A stretch of 64,000 nucleotides of DNA from a candidate division WOR-3 bacterium (GTDB lineage Bacteria > Hydrothermota > Tepidihabitantia > Tepidihabitantales > Tepidihabitantaceae): contig JANLFQ010000001.1 of the NCBI GenBank assembly GCA_024653355.1, forward strand, positions 952,576 through 1,016,575, in the 5' to 3' direction. A program made the translations under genes and the position numbers. Shown one piece after another: positions 10,001 to 18,337 of the stretch (within the stretch, counting starts at the first letter, position 1; the number at the start of each line of letters is the position of its first letter). The notes beneath the pieces are model-generated. The model did not search any database and had not been told where the DNA came from. It worked only from the letters and a program-made list of their open reading frames with translations.

Positions 10001-11058
10001 TTCAGCGTCGGGTCAACAACAATCACCGAGCGACCGGAATAATCAACCCGCTTACCAAGCAGATTTCGGCGAAACCTTCCCTGCTTACCGCGCAACGCCT
10101 CACACAGCGACTTGAGCGGTCTACTGCCCCGGCCCCGAACCGGCCTTGGCCTTGTTTCGTTAGAAAACAGCGCGTCAACCGCATCCTGTAGCATCCGCTT
10201 TTCATTTTTTAGTATTATTTCCGGTGTCCGGATGGACATCAAATGGCGCAAACGATTGTTGCGAACAATCACCCTTTTGTAGAGGTCGTTTAAATCCGAA
10301 GTGGCATACCGTCCGCCCTCAAGCGGCACCAACGGACGCAGGTCAGGCGGTATTACGGGAAGGACATCAAGAATCATCCATTCCGGTTTTGCCCCCGAAG
10401 TCCGAAAGGCTTCAACCACCCGCAACCGCCGCAACAGGTTAAAGCGCCGCGAACTCTCATGCTTAATCCGGGTCCGCAATTCCGCTGCCAGGTCCTCCAG
10501 TTCTATCGCACTCAGCAAGCGTTTAAGTGCCGGTGCCCCGGTATCGGCATCAAATCCTTCATATTTCCCCAGCGCCTGGCGGTAATCATCTTCGGAAATC
10601 AACTCCATCCGCTTATAGGGTGAACTACCTGGTTCAATCACTACATAAACCTCGTAGTTCAAAACCGTCTCCACCTCATTGATTGACAAATCCAGCATCA
10701 AACCGATTTTCGATGGGGGAACCTGATAAAACAGAGTGTGCGCCACCGGCACCACCAGTTCGATATGACCCATCCGATAACGACGCACCGCCGAACTTGT
10801 CACTTCAACCCCACAACGGTCGCAAACAATGCCTTTATAGCGCACCTTCTTATATTTCCCGCAGTTACACTCGTAATCCTTTACCGGGCCAAATATCCGT
10901 TCACAGAACAAACCATCCCGTTCGGGCTTCTGGGTGCGATAGTTAATCGTTTCTGGCTTAATAACCTCCCCGCTGGACCATTTGCGAATCGTCTCTGGGG
11001 ACGCAATCCTCAAACGCAGGGCATCAAAATCAAATGCAAACTCACGCATTGTGCTCAT
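7042..11058 (-). CDS. rpoC: RNA polymerase beta' subunit
   Basis: 1338 aa. Catalytic subunit of RNA polymerase. The N-terminal zinc-binding domain ('CNCGKYKKVRYKGIVCDRCG') and the magnesium-binding 'NADFDGD' loop are present. 'TLKTFHVGGVA' marks the trigger loop and the second zinc site uses 'CEAPYGLCVKCYG'. It starts 3 nt after the rpoB stop and ends in a lysine/glutamate-rich tail. It is full length and unsplit, unlike the divided cyanobacterial subunit. Confidence 0.99.
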   Translation of the reverse strand: MSTMREFAFDFDALRLRIASPETIRKWSSGEVIKPETINYRTQKPERDGLFCERIFGPVKDYECNCGKYKKVRYKGIVCDRCGVEVTSSAVRRYRMGHIELVVPVAHTLFYQVPPSKIGLMLDLSINEVETVLNYEVYVVIEPGSSPYKRMELISEDDYRQALGKYEGFDADTGAPALKRLLSAIELEDLAAELRTRIKHESSRRFNLLRRLRVVEAFRTSGAKPEWMILDVLPVIPPDLRPLVPLEGGRYATSDLNDLYKRVIVRNNRLRHLMSIRTPEIILKNEKRMLQDAVDALFSNETRPRPVRGRGSRPLKSLCEALRGKQGRFRRNLLGKRVDYSGRSVIVVDPTLKLHQCSLPKEMALELFKPMILRRLEERKLAESERGAKSMYRKETPEVWEVLEEVTREHPVLLNRAPTLHRVSIEAFYPVLSEHRAIGIHPLVCPPFNADFDGDTMSVHVPVTPEGVLEAAVLMLSSHNILSPAHGRPLMVPSQDIVAGIYYLTKARGKAPAKEQLRLFDDFATVHSAQDLGEVDLHEWILFRYQGSDFVTTVGRVLFNEVLPERLRFVNEVYPKDKLIGLIDKCVRTLGLDATVKLLDDLKDLGFEMATRSGLSIGMDDIVVPEEKGAILRESENDVRRVQRAYEQGLMTDSEKYNKVVNTWTLATAEVEEALMMRLQKDQEGFNPVFILIDSGARGSRTQAAQLGGMRGLMAKPQRRTVGEEVIETPIKSSFKEGLSVWEYFISTHGARKGLTDTALKTAEAGYLTRRLVDVAQDVVITMEDCGTIVGQEVTALREGGDVIEPLSERIAGRFALDDIVNPVSGEVIVRAGEEITDKAAEEIETSGIEMVRVRSVLTCEAPYGLCVKCYGRNMATGRVVEIGEAVGIVAAQSIGEPGTQLTLKTFHVGGVAARVAEQTKATARFAGKVKFEGMMVVQRSDGETTALEQGRLILSAGDRVVPFTVPPGALVRVKDGAEVKEDDILFEWEPYSIPLLARGQGKVRYRDIEIGRTLREDIDERTEQKQRIIVEDRERKLHPALEVVNEKGKVVDSHALPAGAYLVVDDGQAVVAGDILARLLKEMARTRDITGGLPKVAELFEAKHVKSPAIISEIDGMVEVGEPKEGKRMVRVVSEGGAVKEYEIPYGKFLLVKSGDTVKAGDKLCEGSVDPHDVLRVKGWLAVQEFLTNQIQAVYRLQKVKINDKHISVIVRQMLRKVRIEDAGDSNFVEGEIVERRRVLEENDRLLADGLKPASYQPILLGITRAALLTDSFLSAASFQETTRVLSEAAIQGRVDKLRGLKENVIVGRLIPAGTGFREFSRIKLVQEEEKKGQEAA

Positions 11059-11061
11059 TCC

Positions 11062-14000
11062 TCACACCTCCCCTTTTTCGCCCTTCTTCTCCTGTTCGGG
11101 CACCAGTTCCAATCCCAGCCCCTGCAACTCCTTTACCAGCACCATAAACGAAGCCGGTGCCTTCGGTTTTGGCGGGTTTTTACCCCGTGCCAGTGCCTCG
11201 TAAAGCGCGCTCCGTCCCTCCACATCATCCGACTTAATTGTCAAAACCTCCTGCAGCGCATGCGCCGCTCCGTAAGCCTCAAGCGCCCATACCTCCATTT
11301 CGCCAAACCTCTGGCCTCCGAACTGCGCCTTACCACCTAAAGGCTGCTGCGTAATCAACGAATAACGACCCGTTGAGCGAGCATGAATCTTATCATCAAC
11401 CATATGGATAAGCTTCATCATATACATCACGCCGACCGTGACCTTGCCCTGGAACCGCTCGCCCGTCCGTCCATCGTAAAGCACCACCTTACCATCTTCC
11501 GGCAAACCGGCTTTCCGCAACTCCTCCTTAATCTCCTCGGGCGTGGCACTTTCAAACACCGGACATATCGCCTGATATCCTAAAATCTTCGCCGCCCAGC
11601 CCAGATGCGCCTCAAGCACCTGTCCGATATTCATTCGTGATGGCACCCCCAGCGGATTCAACACCATATCCACCGCGACTCCCCGCAACTCCTTCAAAGT
11701 ACCTGACTCCTTATCCTGCCCCGGGTCCACCGCAAGATACGGCATATCCTCCACCGGCAAAACCTTTGCCACCACACCCTTATTACCATGGCGCCCGGCC
11801 ATCTTATCACCCACCGCAAGCCTGCGCTTCTGGGCGATAAAAACCGTAACCCAGCGCAACACCCCATGCGGCAGCTCATCCCCGCGGGTAACTCGTTCAA
11901 CCTCTTCATCCCGCTCCTGTTTCGCTCGGGCCACCGCCTCTTCATACTCTTCGGTCGCTTTGTTTATCTGTTCCTGGAGCCGGGGGTTCGAAACCAGCTG
12001 GGCAAAATTCACCACACTCGTGAAATCGTCGCTGTTCAGGAACTCATCGTCCATTACCAGACCAGCCTTGTGAACAACTTTTCCGCTCCGAGTTTTGGCG
12101 TTCGCTGCCGCCTTGTGGCCCCGGAGAATTGAGCGCAACTTTTCGTTCCGGCGTTCCGCAAAAAACTCCTTCTTCACCTCGAACTTTCGATTTGCCTCCT
12201 CGATACGCTCCCGTTCCAGCCGGCGGGAGAGCGCGTCGTTGAGTTTCCGCGAGAGCACCCGGCGTTCTACAACCGTTCCAAAAACCCCGGGTTCTACGCG
12301 CAGCGAACTATCGCGCACATTGGCCGCCTTCTCTCCAAAAATCGCCCGCAACAAACGTTCCTCCGGAGTGTACTCGGTTTCGCCTTTCGGTGTAATTCTG
12401 CCCACTAAAATATCGCCCGGGCCCACTTCCGCGCCGACCCGAACAATTCCAAATTCATCAAGATTCCGCAGTTCATCCTCACTGGCACCAGGAATATCAC
12501 GGGTAATTATCTCAGGACCTAATCTCGTCTCCCGAGCCTGAATTTCAAACTCAAGAATTTGAATCGATGTAAAGGCATCCTCTTTCAGAAGATTTTCCGA
12601 CACGATAATAGCATCTTCATAATTGTAACCCCGCCAGGGCACAAATGCGACCAGAACATTCCGCCCTAGTGCCAGTTGACCACTCTCAGTCGCTGGCCCA
12701 TCAGCAAGAATATCACCCTTTTTCACTTCATCTCCGGGCTGAACCACCGGACGCTGCGTAAGGCAGGTATACTGATTTGACTTTCGAAACTTTGTCAAAC
12801 GGTACTCCTTCAGCCCGCTCTCAGTACGCAGGGTAATTGTCCGGGCATCAACCCGCGTCACAACACCATCCTCTTCCGCAAGCAGCACCGCACCCGATTC
12901 AGCGGCAAACTTACCTTCCACTCCGGTTGCCACAACCGGCTTCTCCGGTACAAGAAGCGGGACCGCTTGCCGCTGCATATTCGCACCCATCAATGCCCGG
13001 TCGGCGTCGTCATGTTCGAGGAAGGGAATCATCACCGTGGAAGGTGCAAACAGCTGCTTGGGCGAAACATCCATAAAGTCAACCTGCTCCGGCGGTACAC
13101 TTATCACATCACCCCGTCGCCGACAGATCACCTCTTTATCCGCAAACCGTCCGTCGGGCAAAAGTTCACTCGTGTACTGGGCAATTGTATAGCGGTCCTC
13201 CTCCTCTGGTGTAAGATAAATCTCCTTGCCCTTACCCATAATCACCCGGCCATCTTTTACCCGCCAGTAAGGTGTGCTGATAAACCCGTAATGGTCGATA
13301 TCGGCATAAGTAGAAACGGTGGCAATCAAACCGATATTAGGTCCCTCGGGTGTTTCAATTGGACAAATCCTGCCGTAATGTGAGTAATGGACATCGCGCA
13401 CCTCGAAGCCCGCGGTCTCTTTTGTTAACCCACCGGGCCCAAGTGTGGAAACCCGCCGCTTATGAGTCAACTCCGCCAGCGGATTGGTCTGCTCCATAAA
13501 CTGACAGAGCTGATTCTGGGTAAAAAACTGCATTATCGCATTGGCAACAACTCGGGTGTTTACCAACTCCTGAGGAACGAGCGAACTGTCATCGATAAAC
13601 GCCGCCCGTTCCCTGATGTTCTGAGCAAGTTGTAACAAAGCCTGCCGAACCTGATTCTCTAATAGTTCCCCGACCCGGCGCACTCGACGACTTCCTAAGT
13701 GGTCAACATCATCGGTATTGTACCGGACTATATCGCCATCAGATTTGAAACCGGCAGAACGCAGTCGTGCCTGTGCCTGTTCCCCCATCTTACTGTCCCA
13801 GTAAGTTAAGAAAATTGAGCGCCGATACTGGTCATAGATATAACCATCTGGTTGACAGTTACCATCCTTCAATGTCCTTAGAATCCGGTCCCGTTCCTCG
13901 GCACTCTCGCAGGTAGAAAGAATCGTGTAGTACTGACTTTCGTCGGCGAGCCGTATTAGATACCTGGTGATGGCAACGATATCCTCCGGCGTAAGGGTCG

Positions 14001-15042
14001 TAACCGCATCAGGTGTGCTCAAATACAAACGGCGATTCAACTTATACCTTCCGACCGCACCCAGGTCAAAGCGCCGATTGTCAAACAACATCCCGATAAT
14101 CATCTGCTGGGCAATATCAAGCGAATGGGGCGCAATTGAACGCAATCGGTAGTAAATCCGTTTAATCGCATCTTCCCGTGAAGTTGAACGGTCTTCTTTC
14201 AGCGTGTTGACGATGATGCCAAGACCCGCCTGCCCCTGCGGTACCACTAGGGCAGTGGTTACGCCGCGGTTATTAAGCAACTCAATCAACCCTTCGGTCA
14301 GCCGTTCACCCGCCCGCGCATAAACCTCACCCGTGGACGCGTCCGCGATATCCTGAACCAAAACATCGCCCACCTCAAGCGTCCGTTCCTCAGTATAAAA
14401 AAGGCGCTTCAGTACATCGCTGTGTGTCAATCCGATGGCGCGGAAAAAAGTCGCCGCCGGAATTCGCCGTTTGCGGTCGAGCAAAACAACCAGTTCCCCG
14501 CTTTTGTCAACAACCATCTCAAACCACGCGCCGCGCAAAGGTACCAGTAAAGCCGAAATCTCCTCACCTTCGCGGGTGAAATAAACTCCCGGGGAACGGT
14601 GTAACTGACTGACCACAACCCGTTCCACGCCGTTGATAATAAAAGAACCACCGCGGGTCATCCAGGGAAACTCACAGAAGTAAACCTCCTGCTCAATAAG
14701 GTCCCGAACTTCCTCCGAGCCTTTGCCAAACCCCTTCTTCACCAGCCGGAATACAACTTTAAGCGGCCGGGAGTAGGTTACACCCCGAGCGGTTGCCTCC
14801 TCCGGTGAATAACGCGGGCTACCGAATTCATAACGGACATACTCGAGCCGGAAGTTTTTGTGCTCGTCCTCAATCGGAAACATCTCTTTAAACACCGCCT
14901 CAAGACCCTGGGCCCGGCGTTCCGCAGGCGGCACATCCGCTTGGGTAAAGGAGGCAAAAGATTCAATCTGCAGGGAGAGCAAACTGGGAACTTCCAGCGG
15001 CGTCTCCCGGTGGGCAAAGTTCTTCTGTTTCGTTTTCAACAC
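11062..15042 (-). CDS. rpoB: RNA polymerase beta subunit
   Basis: 1326 aa. 'GPGGLTKETAGFEVRDVH' and 'CPIETPEGPNIGLI' identify the rifampicin-pocket fork region; 'GDKMAGRHGNKG' and 'KDIL..GRITPKGETE'-like segments are also present. In the rifampicin cluster the sequence reads 'QLCQFMEQTNPLAELTHKRR'; relative to E. coli, Ser512 is Cys and Asp516 is Glu, while His526 and Ser531 are retained. A 97-nt gap with small hairpins separates it from rplL. The ATG follows 'GGGGGTA'. Confidence 0.99.
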   Translation of the reverse strand: MLKTKQKNFAHRETPLEVPSLLSLQIESFASFTQADVPPAERRAQGLEAVFKEMFPIEDEHKNFRLEYVRYEFGSPRYSPEEATARGVTYSRPLKVVFRLVKKGFGKGSEEVRDLIEQEVYFCEFPWMTRGGSFIINGVERVVVSQLHRSPGVYFTREGEEISALLVPLRGAWFEMVVDKSGELVVLLDRKRRIPAATFFRAIGLTHSDVLKRLFYTEERTLEVGDVLVQDIADASTGEVYARAGERLTEGLIELLNNRGVTTALVVPQGQAGLGIIVNTLKEDRSTSREDAIKRIYYRLRSIAPHSLDIAQQMIIGMLFDNRRFDLGAVGRYKLNRRLYLSTPDAVTTLTPEDIVAITRYLIRLADESQYYTILSTCESAEERDRILRTLKDGNCQPDGYIYDQYRRSIFLTYWDSKMGEQAQARLRSAGFKSDGDIVRYNTDDVDHLGSRRVRRVGELLENQVRQALLQLAQNIRERAAFIDDSSLVPQELVNTRVVANAIMQFFTQNQLCQFMEQTNPLAELTHKRRVSTLGPGGLTKETAGFEVRDVHYSHYGRICPIETPEGPNIGLIATVSTYADIDHYGFISTPYWRVKDGRVIMGKGKEIYLTPEEEDRYTIAQYTSELLPDGRFADKEVICRRRGDVISVPPEQVDFMDVSPKQLFAPSTVMIPFLEHDDADRALMGANMQRQAVPLLVPEKPVVATGVEGKFAAESGAVLLAEEDGVVTRVDARTITLRTESGLKEYRLTKFRKSNQYTCLTQRPVVQPGDEVKKGDILADGPATESGQLALGRNVLVAFVPWRGYNYEDAIIVSENLLKEDAFTSIQILEFEIQARETRLGPEIITRDIPGASEDELRNLDEFGIVRVGAEVGPGDILVGRITPKGETEYTPEERLLRAIFGEKAANVRDSSLRVEPGVFGTVVERRVLSRKLNDALSRRLERERIEEANRKFEVKKEFFAERRNEKLRSILRGHKAAANAKTRSGKVVHKAGLVMDDEFLNSDDFTSVVNFAQLVSNPRLQEQINKATEEYEEAVARAKQERDEEVERVTRGDELPHGVLRWVTVFIAQKRRLAVGDKMAGRHGNKGVVAKVLPVEDMPYLAVDPGQDKESGTLKELRGVAVDMVLNPLGVPSRMNIGQVLEAHLGWAAKILGYQAICPVFESATPEEIKEELRKAGLPEDGKVVLYDGRTGERFQGKVTVGVMYMMKLIHMVDDKIHARSTGRYSLITQQPLGGKAQFGGQRFGEMEVWALEAYGAAHALQEVLTIKSDDVEGRSALYEALARGKNPPKPKAPASFMVLVKELQGLGLELVPEQEKKGEKGEV

Positions 15043-15051
15043 ATTACCCCC

Positions 15052-15079
15052 TTAGATTGCTAAGGCAAAACAGTTTGCC
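15052..15079 (-). other. Adjacent hairpins in the rplL-rpoB gap
   Basis: On the transcribed strand, GGCAAA-CTGT-TTTGCC (6-bp stem, 4-nt loop) is followed at once by CTTAG-CAAT-CTAAG, just ahead of the rpoB start. The place matches the rplL-rpoB attenuator or RNA-processing site of other bacteria. No U-run follows, so processing or translational control is as likely as termination. Function is inference. Confidence 0.4.
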
Positions 15080-15139
15080 TAAAAGTCAAAACCGGCAACC
15101 CTGATGGGGTCACCCCTGGCCTACGGTGGCTCCGCCCGC

Positions 15140-15532
15140 TCACTTTATTTCCACCTTCGCGCCCACCTCTTCCAGTTTTGCCTTGAGCCGCTCTGCCTCC
15201 TCCTTGGTGGCGTTTTCTTTTATCACGCTCGGCGTCTTATCAATGATATCCTTTGCCTCTTTAAGACCCAGCTGGGTCAGAGCCCTGAGCTCTTTTAACA
15301 CCTGAATCTTCTTGTCGCCGACTGAAACCAGCGTTACGGTAAACTCGGTTTTCTCCTCGGCCTTCGACTCACCCGCTGGGGCAGCGCCGGCTTGCGGTAC
15401 CGCACCGGCGGCAACAAATGCGGGTGCTGTCACACCGAACTTATCTTTTAGCTCTTTAACCAGTGCTGCCAGTTCCGTAACGGTCAGACTCTCAATTGTT
15501 GAGACTAACTGCTGGATTTTATCCTCTGCCAT
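15140..15532 (-). CDS. rplL: 50S ribosomal protein L7/L12
   Basis: 130 aa bL12, the flexible stalk protein that recruits translation GTPases. N-terminal dimerisation helices (about 1-35), an Ala/Pro/Gly-rich hinge (about 40-60) and a C-terminal domain with '[18 protein letters not shown]' and '[20 protein letters not shown]'. CAGGAGGATT precedes the ATG. It sits 129 nt after rplJ. Confidence 0.98.
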   Translation of the reverse strand: MAEDKIQQLVSTIESLTVTELAALVKELKDKFGVTAPAFVAAGAVPQAGAAPAGESKAEEKTEFTVTLVSVGDKKIQVLKELRALTQLGLKEAKDIIDKTPSVIKENATKEEAERLKAKLEEVGAKVEIK

Positions 15533-15574
15533 AAATCCTCCTGTTTTCTTTTTCTTTGCCGAAAAGTGGGGACA

Positions 15575-15598
15575 GATTTAGACATCTGCCCCTGCCCA
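15575..15598 (-). other. Hairpin in the rplJ-rplL gap
   Basis: On the transcribed strand the gap contains GGGGCAGA-TGTCTAAA-TCTGTCCCC, a stem of 8 pairs with one bulged U. Nearer rplJ there is an AT-rich dyad AAAGAT/ATCTTT. L12 is needed at several copies per ribosome while L10 is needed once. A hairpin protecting an rplL-only transcript, or a processing site, would fit, but that is inference. Confidence 0.35.
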
Positions 15599-15661
15599 TA
15601 GTTAGGTCATTCGACAAAGATTTATATCTTTTACCTACGCCTTCACTTAGAAGCAGCAATC

Positions 15662-16213
15662 TTACGCTCCGGTTGGGACTTCAGGTTTGGCTCCTGGTTG
15701 CGGACGACGGGCGATCTCCTCCAGCGCCCAAACCAACTCGCCTAACAACCCTTCCAGCACACCAACCAGTCCAGAAAGCGGCGAACTGAGTACACCCACC
15801 AGTTGCGCCCGCACATCCTCTTTGGTCGGTAGCGCTGCCAGCAACTCAAACTGTGCTGCCGAATAAATCGCCTTTTCCAGATAAGCACCCTTAAACTTAA
15901 TCCCGGGCACATTCTCCTTCGCCTCCTTCAGGAGCCGTGCTGGTGCTACCGGGTCTTCAGACGAAAATATCAGCGATGTCGGACCGCGCAGAATTTCCGC
16001 AATCGACTCCGGTACACCGCACTCTTGCAGCGCCCGCAGCGCCAGGGTGTTCTTCACCACCTTCACCGTCAAATTCTTCTCCCGGGCACGGCGGCGCAAC
16101 TCGTTAAAATCGTTTGCTGCCACGCCGGTAAAGTCCACAAAAAAAATCGACTGTGCCCGTTTAATCTTGTCTCTTATTTCATCAATAGCCTTTGACTTCT
16201 CTTCTGTTGCCAT
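15662..16213 (-). CDS. rplJ: 50S ribosomal protein L10
   Basis: 183 aa uL10, base of the L12 stalk. 'DFTGVAANDFNELRRRAREKNLTVKVVKNTLALRAL' is the RNA-binding N-terminal domain pattern (quoted loosely; the core is 'VVKNTLALRAL'). The C-terminal helix (about 150-175) binds L12 dimers. It begins one base after the rplA stop with GAGGTG as ribosome site. Autoregulation through a leader is known in other bacteria, but there is no room for an L10 leader in this spacing. Confidence 0.97.
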   Translation of the reverse strand: MATEEKSKAIDEIRDKIKRAQSIFFVDFTGVAANDFNELRRRAREKNLTVKVVKNTLALRALQECGVPESIAEILRGPTSLIFSSEDPVAPARLLKEAKENVPGIKFKGAYLEKAIYSAAQFELLAALPTKEDVRAQLVGVLSSPLSGLVGVLEGLLGELVWALEEIARRPQPGAKPEVPTGA

Positions 16214-16214
16214 A

Positions 16215-16925
16215 TCACACCTCGCGTCTTACCGAATCGGTAAACTCTTTTGGGTCAACCCGCACCCCAACTCCCATCGTTGAGGAAAGTACAACCTTAC
16301 GAATAAACTGTCCTTTGGCGCTTGCGGGCTTACTCCTTATCAACTCCGCCATAAAAGAACGGATATTCTCAATCAGCTTCTTCTCATCAAAAGAAACCTT
16401 TCCCACTGCGGCATGAACATTACCGGTCTTATCTGTGCGATAACTGATCCGCCCCGCCTTGAGCGCCTTTATTGCCGCGCCGATATCAAAAGTCACGGTC
16501 TGGCTCTTAGGTGACGGCATCAACCCCTTAGGCCCCAAAATTTTACCCAGCCGTCCTACACCTGCCATCGTGTCCGGTGTCGCCACCGCGACATCAAAAT
16601 CGGTCCAGCCGGAACTGATTTTTTCCACCAAATCCTCAAAACCCACATAGTCTGCCCCGGCTGCCTGGGCTTCATCCACCTTGTCACCCTTCACAAAAGC
16701 CAGGACCCGAACCTTCTTGCCCGTGCCATGCGGTAAACTTACCGTGCCCGAAACCATCTGGTCCTGCTTCTTCGGGTCGATTCCCAGCTTTACCGATACT
16801 TCAACCGACTCATCAAACTTCGCATTTGCGTTCTCTTTTACCAACCGCACCGCTTCATCAAGCGAATAAAGTCGATTCCGGTCTACCTTCTGGCGCAACT
16901 GCTCATATCGTTTGCTGTGCCTCAT
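16215..16925 (-). CDS. rplA: 50S ribosomal protein L1
   Basis: 236 aa uL1, the movable L1 stalk protein. '[18 protein letters not shown]' and '[18 protein letters not shown]' are the family signatures, and the C-terminus has '[12 protein letters not shown]'. It abuts rplK with no spacer, so translation is likely coupled. Confidence 0.98.
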   Translation of the reverse strand: MRHSKRYEQLRQKVDRNRLYSLDEAVRLVKENANAKFDESVEVSVKLGIDPKKQDQMVSGTVSLPHGTGKKVRVLAFVKGDKVDEAQAAGADYVGFEDLVEKISSGWTDFDVAVATPDTMAGVGRLGKILGPKGLMPSPKSQTVTFDIGAAIKALKAGRISYRTDKTGNVHAAVGKVSFDEKKLIENIRSFMAELIRSKPASAKGQFIRKVVLSSTMGVGVRVDPKEFTDSVRREV

Positions 16926-17357
16926 TTAATCCTCCTCAACGGTCAGACCCATCGACTTCGCCGTACCTTCAATAATCCGCATCGCCGCCTCGATACTGGC
17001 AGCGTTCAAATCCTTCATCTTCCGCTGCGCAATCTCCCGCAAAGCCGACCGCTTAACCACACCTACCTTTGCCCGATTAGGTTCACCCGAGCCCTTTGCC
17101 AGACCGGCGGCCTGTTTCAACAACACCGATGCCGGTGGACTCTTCGTTTCAAAAGTGAATTTACGGTCCGAGTAAATCGTCACCACAACCGGAATTATCA
17201 TCCCGGGTGGCTCTTTACGAGTTGCCTCGTTAACCGCTTTAATAAACTCCCCGATATTAACACCGTGCTGACCCAGTGCCGGGCCCACCGGCGGTGCGGC
17301 TGTTGCCTGACCCGCCGGTATCTGAAGTTTAACCACCGCCAGAACTTTCTTCGCCAT
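16926..17357 (-). CDS. rplK: 50S ribosomal protein L11
   Basis: 143 aa uL11, part of the GTPase-associated centre. '[20 protein letters not shown]' and '[19 protein letters not shown]' are diagnostic, and the C-terminal RNA-binding domain ends '[14 protein letters not shown]'. It starts 11 nt after nusG with a GGAGG site. Confidence 0.98.
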   Translation of the reverse strand: MAKKVLAVVKLQIPAGQATAAPPVGPALGQHGVNIGEFIKAVNEATRKEPPGMIIPVVVTIYSDRKFTFETKSPPASVLLKQAAGLAKGSGEPNRAKVGVVKRSALREIAQRKMKDLNAASIEAAMRIIEGTAKSMGLTVEED

Positions 17358-17368
17358 AACCTTGCCTC

Positions 17369-17899
17369 CTAAATCGGCTGGACCTCAAGAAAATCGAGGT
17401 CAATTGGCGTCGGTCTGCCAAATATCGTCACAATAACTTTGACCCGCCGCCGCTCACTCATAATCTCTTCCACAGTACCGGTAAAACCGGCAAACGGACC
17501 CTTGGTTACCTTTACCGTCTCACCCTTCTCAAATGGCGCCTCGGGCTGGACCTTATCCGCACCGCGCTCCACCTGTTCCAGCATCGCGGTAACCTCACCC
17601 TCGGTAAGTGCCAGCGGTTCCTTCCGTGTCCCGAGCATATGGGTAACACCAGGAATCGAAGTTACCAGCTTAAGCGCCTCCTCGGTCGGCTCCATTTCAA
17701 CAACGATATAACCCGGATAAAGTCGCCTTTCCTCAGCAACAATCTTCGACTTACGCACGCGTGCCACCCGTTCCGAAGGAACCATTACCCGACCAAAAAA
17801 CTCCTTCAAGCCTTTCGCCTCAATCGCCTTCTCTAACAGCTCCTTCACCTTCTTCTCCCGCCCGGTATAGGTGTGAACAACAAAGAACTTCATCGCCAT
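17369..17899 (-). CDS. nusG: Transcription elongation/antitermination factor NusG
   Basis: 176 aa. The NGN domain ('[21 protein letters not shown]', loosely; core '[12 protein letters not shown]') contacts RNA polymerase. The C-terminal KOW domain ('[20 protein letters not shown]') contacts S10 or Rho. Normal length, no insertion. Follows secE by 14 nt in the usual order. Confidence 0.98.
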   Translation of the reverse strand: MAMKFFVVHTYTGREKKVKELLEKAIEAKGLKEFFGRVMVPSERVARVRKSKIVAEERRLYPGYIVVEMEPTEEALKLVTSIPGVTHMLGTRKEPLALTEGEVTAMLEQVERGADKVQPEAPFEKGETVKVTKGPFAGFTGTVEEIMSERRRVKVIVTIFGRPTPIDLDFLEVQPI

Positions 17900-17913
17900 T
17901 ACAGCTACCTACC

Positions 17914-18105
17914 TCAACGAAGTATCAGGGCTAGCAGATGGGAAAAGACGAAATCACACAACCCGATAAACGCCGCCAGCACCGCCGAAAACACAATGAC
18001 AACCAATGTTGTCGTCCACAACTCACGTGGTTTCGCCCAGGAAACCTTCTTCATCTCGGCAACCACGTCTTTGATATACTCTTTAATTCGTTTTATTAAG
18101 TTCAT
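17914..18105 (-). CDS. secE: Preprotein translocase subunit SecE
   Basis: 63 aa, the short single-helix form. An amphipathic N-terminus ('KEYIKDVVAEMKKVSWAKPRE') is followed by one membrane helix (about 29-55). The 'EMKKVSWAKPRE' surface is diagnostic. It is a partner of SecY in the inner membrane. It lies between tRNA-Trp and nusG. Confidence 0.97.
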   Translation of the reverse strand: MNLIKRIKEYIKDVVAEMKKVSWAKPRELWTTTLVVIVFSAVLAAFIGLCDFVFSHLLALILR

Positions 18106-18115
18106 CTTTCTTCTA

Positions 18116-18188
18116 CAGGCCAGGAGGGATTTGAACCCCCATCCTTCGGATTTGGAGTCCGCTGCTCTACCGTTAGAGCTACTGGCCT
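18116..18188 (-). tRNA. tRNA-Trp (CCA)
   Basis: A 73-nt cloverleaf with acceptor AGGCCAG/CTGGCCT, D-arm GCTC..GAGC, and anticodon loop ACT-CCA-AA reading UGG. The T-arm is GGGGGTTCAAATCCC and the discriminator is G, as usual for bacterial tRNA-Trp. CCA is not encoded. Its first two bases are also the last two bases of the rpmG stop codon. Confidence 0.97.
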
Positions 18189-18333
18189 ATTTAACCTCCT
18201 TGTGCACGGTGTGTTTCCGGCAGACTGGACAAAACTTCTTAATCTCCAGCCGCTCGGTCTTCTTCTTATTCTTGTTGGTATGATAATTCCGGTTTTTACA
18301 CTCGGTACAGGAAAGGGTAACAAATATCCGCAT
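18187..18333 (-). CDS. rpmG: 50S ribosomal protein L33
   Basis: 48 aa bL33, with the start at ATG 18333 rather than the longer upstream frame. Two CxxC pairs ('CTEC' and 'CPVC') form the zinc-binding version of L33; '[13 protein letters not shown]' is the family core. It begins 4 nt after tuf. The TAG stop (18189-18187) overlaps the first two bases of tRNA-Trp. Confidence 0.97.
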   Translation of the reverse strand: MRIFVTLSCTECKNRNYHTNKNKKKTERLEIKKFCPVCRKHTVHKEVK

Positions 18334-18337
18334 CGCA

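Noticed and set aside
10738-11340. 200-codon + strand frame across the rpoB/rpoC junction
   Set aside because: Antisense to two essential genes with normal codon use; no recognisable protein.
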